From Tindallia californiensis (lineage in GTDB: Bacteria > Bacillota > Clostridia > Peptostreptococcales > Tindalliaceae): DNA of 64,000 bases. The stretch is taken from positions 232,973 through 296,972 of the forward strand of contig NZ_FNPV01000006.1 of the NCBI RefSeq assembly GCF_900107405.1. The letters are read 5' to 3'. Below, one piece after another: positions 42,661-51,722 of this stretch. The first letter of the stretch is position 1; every line of letters begins with the position of its first letter. Position numbers and translations under genes: made by a program. The notes below the pieces were generated by a model. That model saw only the letters and a program-made list of their open reading frames with translations. It made no database searches and was not told the origin of the DNA.

Positions 42661-44097
42661 ATGAGCAATCTGTCGCTATTGACAGACTTTTACCAGCTAA
42701 GCATGATGCAGGGATATTGGGATAATGGATTAGGAGAAGATGAGGTAGTTTTCGATGTGTTTTTCCGCAAAAACCCTTGTAACAACGGCTTTACCCTGAT
42801 TGCCGGCGTGGAGTCGGTCATTGATTACATAGAAAATCTGGCTTTTGATGAAGCCGATTTGGATTATCTGAAAAGCGTCGGCTTTCAGGATGGATTTTTA
42901 GACAAGTTACGGCATTTTCGTTTTACCGGTACGATCGATGGTGTTCCGGAAGGTACGGTGATGTTTCCTCAGGAACCGGTGATGCGGGTGAGAGCTAATT
43001 GTTTTGAAGCCCAGCTGATTGAATCAACCATTCTAAACCTAATTAATTATCAGTCTTTGATTGCCACCAAAGCCGCCCGTATTTGTGAGGCGGCTCAGGG
43101 GGATGCGGTGTTTGAGTTTGGCCTTCGCCGAGCTCAAGGGCCGGATGCGGCGATTTTAGGTTCCAGAGCCGCCTATATCGGCGGATGTGTGGCCACTTCC
43201 AATGTGTTAGCCGGCCAGCAGTTTGGTATTCCGGTGGTGGGAACCCATGCTCATAGCTGGATTCAGAAGTTTGATTCGGAGTTGGAAGCTTTCCGGGCCT
43301 ATGCCAAAACCTATCCGGACAAATGCCTGTTGCTAGTAGATACGTATAACACCTTAAAAAGCGGTGTTCCCAACGCCATTACGGTTTTTCAGGAACTCCG
43401 GCAACAAGGTTATGAACCGAAAGGAATCCGGATCGATTCGGGAGACCTGTCCTATCTGACCAAAGTTGCCCGGGAGCAACTGGATGCGGCTGGATTTCCC
43501 AATGCGGCGATTATTGCTTCCTCTGATTTGGATGAGGATAAAATTCATTCCCTTAAAATGCAAGGTGCCCGAATTGATAGTTGGGGAGTTGGCACCAATT
43601 TAATTACCTCCAGTAACTGTCCGGCCTTGGGTGGTGTTTATAAACTGGTGGCAGCGGAACAAAAGGGGGTCCTGGAACCTAAAATTAAAATCTCGGACAA
43701 TCCCCAGAAAATCACGAATCCCGGCTATAAAAAAGTAACCCGTATTTATGACGAAAGCGGGCTTTTTGCTTTAGCCGACCTGATTATGTTGGAAGATGAG
43801 CAGATTGATGAAACCGAACCCCTTACCATCTTTCACCCTATTTATACCTGGAAAACCAAAACCTTCCGTCGTTATTCCTTAAAAGAACTGATGATTCCTT
43901 ACTTTCATCAGGGAAAAGCGGTTTACCAGAAGCAATCTGTCCGGAATGTGCGAAGTCATGCTCAATTGGAGCTGGACAGCCTGTGGCCGGAATACAAACG
44001 GCTGCAGTTTCCTCAGATCTATAAAGTGGATCTCTCCAAAAAACTTTGGAAGCTGAAACAGGAAATGATGCATCAGCATCAACATCAGGAACCTTAA
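42661..44097 (+). CDS. pncB: Nicotinate phosphoribosyltransferase
   Basis: 478-residue enzyme for NAD salvage: nicotinate + PRPP + ATP gives nicotinate mononucleotide. I start at ATG 42661 because GTGAGG lies 7 nt upstream; an earlier codon at 42649 is too close to that site. Family marks: LLTDFYQLSMMQGYW near 6-20, FEFGLRRAQGPDAA near 165, GTHAHSWIQ near 193 (catalytic His), IRIDSGDL near 260, SSDLDE and DSWGVGTNL near 300. Length is that of the long bacterial branch. It is followed by rsmI 42 nt on. Confidence 0.96.
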   Translation: MSNLSLLTDFYQLSMMQGYWDNGLGEDEVVFDVFFRKNPCNNGFTLIAGVESVIDYIENLAFDEADLDYLKSVGFQDGFLDKLRHFRFTGTIDGVPEGTVMFPQEPVMRVRANCFEAQLIESTILNLINYQSLIATKAARICEAAQGDAVFEFGLRRAQGPDAAILGSRAAYIGGCVATSNVLAGQQFGIPVVGTHAHSWIQKFDSELEAFRAYAKTYPDKCLLLVDTYNTLKSGVPNAITVFQELRQQGYEPKGIRIDSGDLSYLTKVAREQLDAAGFPNAAIIASSDLDEDKIHSLKMQGARIDSWGVGTNLITSSNCPALGGVYKLVAAEQKGVLEPKIKISDNPQKITNPGYKKVTRIYDESGLFALADLIMLEDEQIDETEPLTIFHPIYTWKTKTFRRYSLKELMIPYFHQGKAVYQKQSVRNVRSHAQLELDSLWPEYKRLQFPQIYKVDLSKKLWKLKQEMMHQHQHQEP

Positions 44098-44139
44098 GCC
44101 TAGGATCCAACCCTGCTTCATTTCCAGCCGAGAGGATGA

Positions 44140-45027
44140 ATGATCTTGACAACCACTGAATCCTACCGGTTCCAGGTACAGCCAGGAACCCTATACCTTT
44201 GCCCCACCCCTTTGGGAAATTTGGGGGATATGACCCTTCGTTCTCTGGAAGTGTTGAAGCAGGCTGATCTGATTTATGCCGAAGACACTCGCCGAAGCTT
44301 AAAGCTGCTGACCCATTTTGACATCCGAAAACCTCTTTTCAGCTATCACGACCATAATCGGAGGGAAAAAGAAGGAGTCATCCTGGAAGAACTGAGAAAA
44401 GGAAACACCATCGCTCTGGTTACCGATGCGGGAATGCCCGGCATCTCTGATCCGGGGACCGATATGGTGCAAGCTTGTCTACGGGAATCTTTGCCCTTTG
44501 AAGTGCTTCCCGGACCTTCTGCTATGCTGATAGCCTTAGTAGCTTCCGGCCTTTCAACAGAACGTTTTGCCTTTGAAGGGTTTCTTCCCCGGGATAAAAA
44601 GCAGCGGCGACAAGCCTTGAACAAGGCAGCGGACGACTCTCATACCCTTATTTACTACGAAGCACCTCACCGGATCAAAGCAACGCTTAAAGCCATGCTG
44701 GAGGCTTGGGGTAACCGGAAAGCCTCCCTTGGCCGGGAACTAACCAAAAAACATGAAGAATGGCGCCGAAAAACCCTAGAAGAGTTGCTAAGGGACTTTG
44801 AGGCCTCCGAAACTCCTCCCAAAGGAGAAATGGTGTTGGTGGTAGAAGGAGCTGATGAGGCGGTGCTGGCTGAAGCGGCTCGCGACGCCTGGAAGGATAT
44901 CAGTCCCCAAGCCCATGTTGCCCTTCTGATGGAAGCTGGAAAAGATAAAAAAACCGCCATCAAAGAGGTGGCGGTGGTAAGAGGCATTCCCAAACGGGAT
45001 GTTTACCAGCTCCTTCATCAGGACTGA
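44140..45027 (+). CDS. rsmI: 16S rRNA 2'-O-methyltransferase RsmI
   Basis: 295-residue SAM methylase of the tetrapyrrole-methylase fold that 2'-O-methylates C1402 of 16S rRNA; RsmH adds the N4 methyl. Marks: TLYLCPTPLGNLGDMTLRSL near 17-36, YAEDTRRSLKLL, YHDHNRREK, LVTDAGMPGISDPG near 96 and VLPGPSA near 120. The C-terminal extension (VAVVRGIPKRDVYQLLHQD) is normal. GAGAGG precedes the ATG. It overlaps the convergent trmN6 by 10 bp. Confidence 0.97.
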   Translation: MILTTTESYRFQVQPGTLYLCPTPLGNLGDMTLRSLEVLKQADLIYAEDTRRSLKLLTHFDIRKPLFSYHDHNRREKEGVILEELRKGNTIALVTDAGMPGISDPGTDMVQACLRESLPFEVLPGPSAMLIALVASGLSTERFAFEGFLPRDKKQRRQALNKAADDSHTLIYYEAPHRIKATLKAMLEAWGNRKASLGRELTKKHEEWRRKTLEELLRDFEASETPPKGEMVLVVEGADEAVLAEAARDAWKDISPQAHVALLMEAGKDKKTAIKEVAVVRGIPKRDVYQLLHQD

Positions 45028-45755
45028 TAACATTCCAATAGTTCTGGCGTATAATTCCCTTCTTTGTCGTACACAAAGAGGGGTTTTTTAAGCTTTAGTT
45101 CCGGTCGGGCATTTTTCACAAACTGTACCAATACCAGGTTTGGCTTTTTATCCTGACGAGGATGAACCATCTGCATCCATTTGGCTTCCAGTCGGTTTTG
45201 CCGGGACAGGGTCATCATGTCCACCAACCGATCCGGACGATGAACCAGATAGAAGCGGCCGCCCGGTTTCAGTAAATAGGCGGTTTGTACCATCAGGTCC
45301 CATAGGGTCATCATCACCTCATGGCGGGCAATGGCTTTATCCTGCCGGGGATTCTTCAACCCATCGGCGGCCAGATAAGGTGGATTGCTCACCACCACAT
45401 CAAAACTGGAAGGTGGAAAAAGAGGAGCGATGCTTTTAATATCTTCCTTTAAGACCTTAATCCGATCCTCCAACCCATTCATCTGAACATTGCGCCGGGC
45501 TCGTTCACTGGCTTCTTCCTGTATTTCAATGGCTGTAAACTGACCTTTTCTTTTTTTTCCGGCCAGCAGGATGGGGATCACCCCATTACCGGTACCTAAG
45601 TCCATTACTTGATCCCCGATCCGGATTTCTGCAAAATGACTAATCAAAACCGCATCCATTCCAAAGCAGAAGGATTTTGGATCTTGAATCAGGTGAAACC
45701 CCTGGCACTGTAAATCATCCAGCCGCTCTCCCGGTTTCAGCCATTGTTCTTTCAT
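45018..45755 (-). CDS. trmN6: tRNA1(Val) adenine-37 N6-methyltransferase family protein
   Basis: 245-residue SAM-dependent methylase of the TrmN6/YfiC type. SAM-binding GTGNGVIPILLAGKKR near 55, acidic loop AIEIQEEASERARRN, and the catalytic NPPYL near 129. The family methylates A37 of tRNA-Val or related tRNAs. Its start overlaps the ricT stop by 4 nt (ATGA), so the pair is translationally coupled as yaaT-(yabA)-yabB in Bacillus subtilis; yabA (replication control) is absent here. Confidence 0.94.
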   Translation of the reverse strand: MKEQWLKPGERLDDLQCQGFHLIQDPKSFCFGMDAVLISHFAEIRIGDQVMDLGTGNGVIPILLAGKKRKGQFTAIEIQEEASERARRNVQMNGLEDRIKVLKEDIKSIAPLFPPSSFDVVVSNPPYLAADGLKNPRQDKAIARHEVMMTLWDLMVQTAYLLKPGGRFYLVHRPDRLVDMMTLSRQNRLEAKWMQMVHPRQDKKPNLVLVQFVKNARPELKLKKPLFVYDKEGNYTPELLECYQS

Positions 45756-46651
45756 TTCTTATCCTCCAGCTCTTTCACTTCTTTTTCCAAAGGTTTTTCA
45801 TCCAGCTGATCTTTCAGTTTCTTTTTGCTTACCAGCGTTACTTCATCGACGGAAAAACATTTTATCTCTTCCACATCATCTACTGGGTTTTTAATTTTTA
45901 CCTTTAGTTTCCCGCACAGGATAACGCTTTCCGTTACTTCCCCTACGCCCAGCTCTGTTTTGACTTTACTTCCCACGGCTGGCATTCGGCGAATCATGTC
46001 GTTATAATGTTCATGTTCATAGCGTAGGCAGCAAAACAGCCTGCCGCAGATGCCGGAGATTTTGGTAGGGTTTAGGGACAGATTTTGTTCTTTCGCCATT
46101 TTTATGGTAACTGGATCAAAATCGCCCAGCCAGGTAGCGCAGCATAAGGATTTACCGCAAGGCCCGATGCCACCTAATAGTTTGGCTTCATCCCGAACAC
46201 CAATTTGACGCAGTTCAATCCGAGTCTTAAACACCGATGCCAAGTCTTTCACTAACTCCCGGAAATCGATCCGTCCGTCTGCCGTAAAGTAAAATATAAT
46301 TTTATTTTTATCAAACGTGAATTCTACATCCACTAGTTTCATCTCTAATTGATGGTTTGCGATTTTCTCCGTTGCCACCTGAAAGGCTTCTTTCTCTTTT
46401 TCTTTGTTTTCCTTATGCATCTGAAGATCTTCTTCCGTCACCAACCGGATCACTTTTTTCAGTGGTGCTACAATCTCTTTGTCCGTTACTTCTTTAATAC
46501 CCACCACCACGTCTCCCAGCTCGGTACCACGGGCGGTTTCCACAATCACCTGATTTCCTTTTGCTACCTCCAGATCCTGGGGATCAAAATAGTAAATTTT
46601 ACCGGCTTTCTTAAACCGGACACCAATCACACGATGTTTATTGTCACTCAT
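45752..46651 (-). CDS. ricT: PSP1-domain protein RicT (YaaT)
   Basis: 299-residue protein of the Y-complex (RicA-RicF-RicT), which in Bacillus subtilis promotes RNase Y processing of mRNAs and affects Spo0A phosphorylation. The PSP1 core (about 100-220) keeps the Fe-S-linked Cys: GGIGPCGKSLCCATWLGDFD near 158 and GICGRLFCCLRYEHEHY near 200. Start and end are Lys/Glu-rich. GGGAGG precedes the ATG. It is followed by trmN6 with a 4-nt overlap. In Bacillus it follows holB directly; here a convergent tetR gene separates them. Confidence 0.95.
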   Translation of the reverse strand: MSDNKHRVIGVRFKKAGKIYYFDPQDLEVAKGNQVIVETARGTELGDVVVGIKEVTDKEIVAPLKKVIRLVTEEDLQMHKENKEKEKEAFQVATEKIANHQLEMKLVDVEFTFDKNKIIFYFTADGRIDFRELVKDLASVFKTRIELRQIGVRDEAKLLGGIGPCGKSLCCATWLGDFDPVTIKMAKEQNLSLNPTKISGICGRLFCCLRYEHEHYNDMIRRMPAVGSKVKTELGVGEVTESVILCGKLKVKIKNPVDDVEEIKCFSVDEVTLVSKKKLKDQLDEKPLEKEVKELEDKK

Positions 46652-46667
46652 TCTTATTTCCTCCCTG

Positions 46668-46727
46668 TTGCTTCTACTTTTTGCTTCTACTTTTTGCTTC
46701 TCTATCTTTTGCTTCTCTTTTTTGTTA
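46668..46727. repeat. Tandem TTGCTTCTACTTT repeat in the ricT leader
   Basis: Four to five imperfect copies of a 13-bp unit lie just upstream of ricT. Same kind of short intergenic duplication as at 19345 and 51121. Confidence 0.6.
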
Positions 46728-46810
46728 CTGCGTTTGTAGGCTTTATTCTATCAGATTTTTCTTCTGAAATCATTTTTTTCAGTGGTTTTCCCTTCTTTTT
46801 CTGTTTCTTC

Positions 46811-46840
46811 TTGACAAGATTCTTTCCTTTCTATTAAGAT
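46811..46840 (+). promoter_or_regulatory. Promoter of tetR gene
   Basis: TTGACA (46811-46816), 18 bp, TAAGAT (46835-46840). Confidence 0.65.
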
Positions 46841-46854
46841 GACCCTATAGTCAT
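46839..46854. promoter_or_regulatory. Operator-like palindrome overlapping tetR transcription start
   Basis: ATGAC CCTATA GTCAT overlaps the -10 and start site of the TetR-family gene and stops just before its ribosome binding site, as expected for autorepression. Confidence 0.5.
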
Positions 46855-46867
46855 GGAGGTGTTATCG

Positions 46868-47527
46868 ATGCCAAAACCCGCTTTTTCTCGATTATCCGGA
46901 AAAAAACAGGATGCTTTTTTTGATCTGGCTTTAGAAGCCTTTGCCTACCAACCCTATACCCAAGCTTCTCTTTCAGCCCTGCTAAAAAAAGCTGGCATGG
47001 CTAAAGGCACCTTTTATCAATACTTTACGGGAAAGCTTGATCTTTACGACTATTTAGTCAATAATGTCTTTACCTTAAAGCAATTTTACCTTAAAAGTCA
47101 CATGCCTGCAAACCCGGATGATTTTTTTCATGTTTTCGAAGCTTTATTACGATTGGAAACCGGTTTTCGACTTCAACACCCTTCTTTTCATTCTTTGCTG
47201 CTTTTTGCTACGGATCAGCGATTAAGCCCGCTTCCGCCCCAACAGATAGAGGAAATAAAAAACCATCATCAAAAGACATTGCATCCATTAATGGTTCGTC
47301 ATCAATTAAAGGGTAGCATTGCAACGGATGCGGATGCATCTTTGGTTATTTTCTTTTGCCAGGTAATGATGGATGAATTTTATCGTTATGTCCTTCTTCA
47401 AACACAAAAGAAAAAAGAAGCTTCCTCCGAAGCTTCCGAATCCATGACATCCCAGGAAATTGCCAATGCTTCCCGACGTTTTATGAAGTTATTTCGCCGT
47501 GGTATCAGTGGCCAGCATCTTCGATAG
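46868..47527 (+). CDS. TetR/AcrR family transcriptional regulator
   Basis: 219-residue repressor. I start at ATG 46868 because GGAGGT lies 7 nt upstream. The helix-turn-helix is clear at about 10-50 (FFDLALEAFAYQPYTQASLS, then LLKKAGMAKGTFYQYFTGKL). The C-terminal helical domain (about 60-190) is a variable ligand/dimer domain and names no ligand. It is a lone gene in the opposite direction to its neighbours, set between ricT and holB, which are normally adjacent. Its last 39 bp overlap the end of holB on the other strand. A small palindrome over its start site suggests autoregulation. Targets unknown. Confidence 0.92.
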   Translation: MPKPAFSRLSGKKQDAFFDLALEAFAYQPYTQASLSALLKKAGMAKGTFYQYFTGKLDLYDYLVNNVFTLKQFYLKSHMPANPDDFFHVFEALLRLETGFRLQHPSFHSLLLFATDQRLSPLPPQQIEEIKNHHQKTLHPLMVRHQLKGSIATDADASLVIFFCQVMMDEFYRYVLLQTQKKKEASSEASESMTSQEIANASRRFMKLFRRGISGQHLR

Positions 47528-48547
47528 TTCATGGCTATAGCTTGGTTCTTTCACCAACCTTACCATATTAATCAGCAAGGTTTCCACGATGAAGGCCAGA
47601 TTTCCATGGAGCCTGATATCTTCCCGGCTAGTTTCCATCAATAGCTGAGCGGTCTGAAGGGATGCCCTGGTATAGCCGGCGACCTGTTTTTGGAGCCGAT
47701 GTTTCTGATGCTGATGCACCAATAAATCCTCGGATCCTCCTATCAGTAAGATTTGTAAGTCTCTTAACCATTCCTGCCAAAAGTCTAAGGCCCATAAGGC
47801 TTGGCTTTTTTCTTGTTGCATAAAACTGCCTTTCTCAATTGCCAGGCCATAGCTTTTCTCAAGGATACTATCCGTTAGCTGAACAAAGGCTTTGTACTCT
47901 TCCTGATACGTTTCGTTCTCCAGCATTTCTACGGCTCTTTCCGGAATTCCATTGGCAAAAGCCGCCAGAGGAGCCGCTTTCTCCGGAGCCATTTGTTTTT
48001 CTTTCACCAAATAATGCTCTAATACCTGCCGTTCCACAGGTCGAAATACCAGGCGCTGGCATCTGGAGCGAATGGTGGGCAGTAATCGTTCCGGTGCCGG
48101 TGTTACTAAAATAAGCAATGAATGCTCCGGTGGTTCTTCCAGGGTTTTTAACAATGCATTTTGCGCCTGTAAGGTCATCGTATCCGCTTCCGGCAACACA
48201 TATACCTTATGATCGCTTTCATAGGGTTTTAGGTAAATATCCTTTACCAGGTTTCGGATCATTTCCACAGTGACTACCGGCTCTTTTCCTTCTTCCTCTG
48301 AGCGAATCCATCGGAACTCGGCATGGGTTTCGGCGGCTACTTGACGACAGTCGTTACATTCTCCGCAGGGCTTTTTTTCCTGACGACACAATAGGACTGC
48401 CGCCAGCTCTTTTGCCATTTTCCGTTTTCCCAGACCGGCTGGTCCTTCAAACAAATATCCATGGGATAATTTTCCGTTTTCCAATGCCCGGCTCAGCACT
48501 TGTTTGATCGGCTCCTGACCAATGGTTTGTGTTAAAGATATGCTCAC
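47489..48547 (-). CDS. holB: DNA polymerase III delta' subunit
   Basis: 352-residue clamp-loader subunit that helps open the beta sliding clamp. I start at GTG 48547, with AGGAAGTG 5-8 nt upstream; a TTG at 48565 in frame overlaps the darA stop and is possible. AAA+ core with YLFEGPAGLGKRKMAKELA (P-loop-like) near 33-51, zinc module CRQEKKPCGECNDC near 56-70, NALLKTLEEPPEHSLLILVT near 127 and the SRC motif in TIRSRCQRLVF. C-terminal collar helices end at 352. Follows darA as in the Bacillus region (yaaR is missing). Confidence 0.94.
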   Translation of the reverse strand: MSISLTQTIGQEPIKQVLSRALENGKLSHGYLFEGPAGLGKRKMAKELAAVLLCRQEKKPCGECNDCRQVAAETHAEFRWIRSEEEGKEPVVTVEMIRNLVKDIYLKPYESDHKVYVLPEADTMTLQAQNALLKTLEEPPEHSLLILVTPAPERLLPTIRSRCQRLVFRPVERQVLEHYLVKEKQMAPEKAAPLAAFANGIPERAVEMLENETYQEEYKAFVQLTDSILEKSYGLAIEKGSFMQQEKSQALWALDFWQEWLRDLQILLIGGSEDLLVHQHQKHRLQKQVAGYTRASLQTAQLLMETSREDIRLHGNLAFIVETLLINMVRLVKEPSYSHELSKMLATDTTAK

Positions 48548-48561
48548 GTTTTCACTTCCTA

Positions 48562-48891
48562 TCAATATTTATGGTATTCATCCACATCAACAACAAAAAC
48601 CGTAGCGCCGCCGACCGTAACTTCTACAGGATGAGGAATAAACACACCAGTGGTTCCAGAAACTGGAGCCGGGGCTGTCAATAATTCTTTGCGAGATTTG
48701 CAGTTTTCATTGATCAGCTCTTTTACTTTCTCCACTTCCTCGTTTTCAACTCCCACTAACATAGTGGTGTTTCCTGCTTTTAAGAACCCTCCTGTGGTGG
48801 AAAGTTTGGTGACACGAAATTGATGTTCTGTTAATTCTTCTAATAATCGTTTGGCATCTTCGTCATGAACAATAGCAATAACTAGTTTCAT
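48562..48891 (-). CDS. darA: Cyclic-di-AMP receptor DarA (PstA, YaaQ)
   Basis: 109-residue PII-like protein that binds cyclic di-AMP as a trimer. Marks: MKLVIAIVHDEDAKRLLEEL, TTGGFLKAGNTTMLVGVE near 33-50, and the conserved PHPVEVTVGGATVFVVDVD end. These are the residues that line the nucleotide pocket in the family. Downstream partners are not known. GAGGAGG precedes the ATG. Order tmk-darA-holB is as in Bacillus subtilis. Confidence 0.97.
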   Translation of the reverse strand: MKLVIAIVHDEDAKRLLEELTEHQFRVTKLSTTGGFLKAGNTTMLVGVENEEVEKVKELINENCKSRKELLTAPAPVSGTTGVFIPHPVEVTVGGATVFVVDVDEYHKY

Positions 48892-48970
48892 CCTATAACC
48901 TCCTCACTTTCAATAAGGCAATTGATAATGCGTCACAGTGGGGACTCTCCACTTTTACCCTTTACCTTTT

Positions 48971-49636
48971 TCACTTATAAACCACCTTTATATAGTGATC
49001 AATGGTGCAGCGCATCATTTTTTGAATCCATGGAATGCTTTTATTTCCATCAATGGTAATGATTCGTTGGGGATTTTCTTCCGCCAGTTGCCGATAGCTC
49101 TGATAAATCTTTTCGTAAAAATCATGGGCCTGTTGTTCCAGGCGATCTTTCGGATCTCTTCCCTTTTTGCGGCGAAAGCTTTCTTCTGGCGTTAAATTAA
49201 ACCAAAAGGTCATATCCGGCCATCGCCCCATTAGAGCCGGTTCGTTTATTTTCAGAACTTCCTCCATTCCCAGCCCCCTGCCAACGCCTTGATAGGCCAA
49301 GCTTGAATCTAGGAAGCGGTCACATAATACGATTTCTTCTCGCTGAAGGGCCGGTTGGATTACCTGACTGACATGCTGAGCCCGAGCGGCGGCATAGAGC
49401 AGGGCTTCTGTCCACGGGTGCATTTCTCCATGTTGCGGATCAAGAATAAGGTTGCGTATTTTTTCTGAAATAGGGGTGCCTCCTGGTTCCCGGGTAAGGC
49501 ATACCCTATATCCCTGTTTTTCCAGATACTGTTTTAGTTGCTGCATCTGGGTAGTTTTTCCGGCACCATCCATCCCTTCCAAGGTGATAAACAACCCTTT
49601 TTTTTCTCCCATTGTTTCTTTCTGGTTTTCTGCCAC
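48971..49636 (-). CDS. tmk: Thymidylate kinase
   Basis: 221-residue kinase: dTMP + ATP gives dTDP + ADP. It starts at GTG 49636, 7 nt after GAGGGGG. P-loop LEGMDGAGKTTQMQQL near 19-34, TREPGGTPISEKIR near 49 (DR(E) type), LCDRFLDSSLAYQGVGRG near 103, and the LID region RRKKGRDPKDRLE near 155. Length is typical. It precedes darA and holB and follows the Orn/Lys/Arg decarboxylase gene. Confidence 0.97.
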   Translation of the reverse strand: MAENQKETMGEKKGLFITLEGMDGAGKTTQMQQLKQYLEKQGYRVCLTREPGGTPISEKIRNLILDPQHGEMHPWTEALLYAAARAQHVSQVIQPALQREEIVLCDRFLDSSLAYQGVGRGLGMEEVLKINEPALMGRWPDMTFWFNLTPEESFRRKKGRDPKDRLEQQAHDFYEKIYQSYRQLAEENPQRIITIDGNKSIPWIQKMMRCTIDHYIKVVYK

Positions 49637-49682
49637 TGAAAAACCCCCTCTGTTTTCCTTACTTTCTTACTTGCTTGCTTAC

Positions 49683-51101
49683 TTATCGAAGGACGCTTAT
49701 TTCTGTTTCTAGAAAATCCTGTCGCCTTTCCAACCATTGAATCAATGGTTCGGATATTTTTTCTCCTGGAAGGAGAACAGGAATTCCCGGTGGATAGGGA
49801 GCAATCATTTCCCCACTGATCCGGTTAATCGCCTGCTGCAGAGCAACCATTTCTTTCTCTGCATCCATAGCTTGTCGCAGACTAAGCACCCTCTCTGGCA
49901 CTTCATGAAAAAACCCTTCTTCCCATGAGGATTTCAGATTCCGAGTCTCGACTGGGTAGTCACCTTGCTTTTTCCAGGCATCTTCCCTTACCCCTCTGAT
50001 CGCTTCGACCAGTCGGTCAAAATCTTCTTTCCTATTACCAATGGTGGTAAGGGCTAAAACGCCCAGAGGATCGGCCATTTCCATCATCACCGCATATTGA
50101 CTTGCCAACCGCTTATTCCATTCATACCCGCTAAGGCCGGTTCCATGCATATTGAACCAAAGACGGGTCGGATCATCTCCTGTTACCATGTCTATTTCCT
50201 GAACAGAGGCCAGTTGGCATCTGGTATTTTCAATGTTATCCAGTAGTTCTTCCATCCATGTTTTTCCTTTTTCTTCCAACATTCTCACCGCATTCTCCAG
50301 AGAAGCCATCAAAAGATAACTAGGGCTACTGCTTTGATGAATCTGTAACATCGTTTTTAACCGATGGCTATCGATCTGCTGTCCTTGCCGATGAAGGATG
50401 GAGGCCTGCGTTAGTGCTGGCAGTGTTTTATGGGTGCTTTGAACCACCAGGTCCGCACCAGCTTTTAAGGCCGTTGGCGGCATCCGGTCTTCTGCCAGAA
50501 TAAAATGACTTCCATGTGCTTCATCTACCAATAACACCTTATGGTGCCGATGTAGCATTTCAGCGATCACCGTCAGATTAGCGGAATAGCCATAGTAATT
50601 GGGAGAAGTTAACAATAGTCCTTTGGCCTTTGGCCACTTTTTCAATGCTTCTTCAACGGTTTTTTCCGTTACGGCTTTTGCCAGTCCTGTTTGCCGGTCT
50701 ATTTCCGGTTGAAGATACCGGGGAGTCACTTCTCCTAAAAGACAGCCATGATAAACGGACTGATGGCTGTTTCGTTGAATAATCAGCTCATCGCCAGGTT
50801 TGGCGACGGTCATGACCATGCTGTAAATCCCTCCGGTACTGCCATTTACCAGAAAAAAGCTTTCCTCAGCTCCAAAAAAAGCCGCTGCTTTTTCCTGACT
50901 TTCTTTAATCACTCCTTGTGGGTGATGCAGGTGGTCCGTACCAGGAATTTCTGTTGTATCCCAGGTAAAGGAAGGAGCCGAAAAGGGAAAAGACAGGTCT
51001 CTTTCAAAGATCTGCCCGTTTTTATGCCCCGGTGTATGAAAGGACACCGTTTTTTTCTTTTCCAGTTTTTGCAAGGCTTCCATCAATGGATGCTTTCTCA
51101 T
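49683..51101 (-). CDS. Orn/Lys/Arg decarboxylase family protein (YaaO/SpeA-like)
   Basis: 472-residue PLP enzyme of the fold-I decarboxylase family, short form without the N-terminal receiver-like wing. Marks: FHTPGHKNGQIFERDL near 21, NGSTGGIYSMVMT near 84, DEAHGSHF near 195 and the PLP-Lys in QSTHKTLPALTQ near 227. The C-terminal domain has YPPGIPVLLPGE near 444. It decarboxylates arginine, lysine or ornithine for polyamine synthesis; which one cannot be read. Bacillus subtilis has yaaO at the same place ahead of tmk. Confidence 0.93.
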   Translation of the reverse strand: MRKHPLMEALQKLEKKKTVSFHTPGHKNGQIFERDLSFPFSAPSFTWDTTEIPGTDHLHHPQGVIKESQEKAAAFFGAEESFFLVNGSTGGIYSMVMTVAKPGDELIIQRNSHQSVYHGCLLGEVTPRYLQPEIDRQTGLAKAVTEKTVEEALKKWPKAKGLLLTSPNYYGYSANLTVIAEMLHRHHKVLLVDEAHGSHFILAEDRMPPTALKAGADLVVQSTHKTLPALTQASILHRQGQQIDSHRLKTMLQIHQSSSPSYLLMASLENAVRMLEEKGKTWMEELLDNIENTRCQLASVQEIDMVTGDDPTRLWFNMHGTGLSGYEWNKRLASQYAVMMEMADPLGVLALTTIGNRKEDFDRLVEAIRGVREDAWKKQGDYPVETRNLKSSWEEGFFHEVPERVLSLRQAMDAEKEMVALQQAINRISGEMIAPYPPGIPVLLPGEKISEPLIQWLERRQDFLETEISVLR

Positions 51102-51120
51102 AAAGTTCCCTTATCCTTTT

Positions 51121-51187
51121 CTTTGGCTGCTTTTTTCAGTTTTCTTTGGCTGCTTTTTTCAGTTTTCTTTGGCTGCTTTTTTCAGTT
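51121..51187. repeat. 23-bp tandem repeat, three copies
   Basis: CTTTGGCTGCTTTTTTCAG plus four T, copies beginning at 51121, 51144 and 51167. The array runs from the upstream leader of the decarboxylase gene across the stop codon of the next gene, so it has changed that protein's C-terminus. Confidence 0.85.
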
Positions 51188-51656
51188 CTTTTTGCAGTTT
51201 TCCACCAGGTTCAAAAATAACTCGGTAGGTTCTTTTTCCATCCACATACTGCAATAAGTAAATGGCATCTCCCTGAAGCCGGCAGGATAGAGCCATGGTT
51301 TTTCTGGGACGTTTCATCTGAGGGAGCTGTGACCGTATTTCTTCCAGCGGGCGTATCCACTGAATGTTTTCTTTTGGTAATTCCAGCACCATTTTATCTC
51401 TACGGCCAATCTTTTTAGAGATTCTTAGCTTTTCTCCATCCCATTCGTAGATATAGGAAGCAAGTTTTCGATTCATTAGTCGGGAGGTATAAATGGCCAG
51501 TGCCAAAATAAGTATCAATCCTCCCAATCCACCGTAGGAACCGGGTAATCGGTTGATTATGTGGACTGAAAAATTAACGGCCACCACCAGGCCGATAACG
51601 ATTAGCAAAGTGGAAGAAAAGGATTTTTTTGGTTCTGAAACCGTATGTTTGATCAC
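51159..51656 (-). CDS. Small two-helix membrane protein of unknown function
   Basis: 165 residues. I start at GTG 51656 because TAGGAGG lies 7 nt upstream; longer frames would run through the 18-bp repeat array. Two helices (about 18-38 and 44-62: LIVIGLVVAVNFSVHII and GGLGGLILILALAIY) are followed by a soluble domain (about 70-165) that looks like a bacterial PH-type or YcxB-like fold (WDGEKLRISKKIGRRD, LPKENIQWIRPLEE, YLLQYVDGKRTYRVIF). The C-terminus KKAAKEN lies inside a 23-bp tandem repeat. It precedes the decarboxylase gene by 57 nt. Function unknown. Confidence 0.75.
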   Translation of the reverse strand: MIKHTVSEPKKSFSSTLLIVIGLVVAVNFSVHIINRLPGSYGGLGGLILILALAIYTSRLMNRKLASYIYEWDGEKLRISKKIGRRDKMVLELPKENIQWIRPLEEIRSQLPQMKRPRKTMALSCRLQGDAIYLLQYVDGKRTYRVIFEPGGKLQKELKKAAKEN

Positions 51657-51722
51657 AATGATTCCTCCTAAAGCAAGGTATGAAACATTTTCCATCTGGT
51701 GCCATTCATAATGGAAGTTGCT

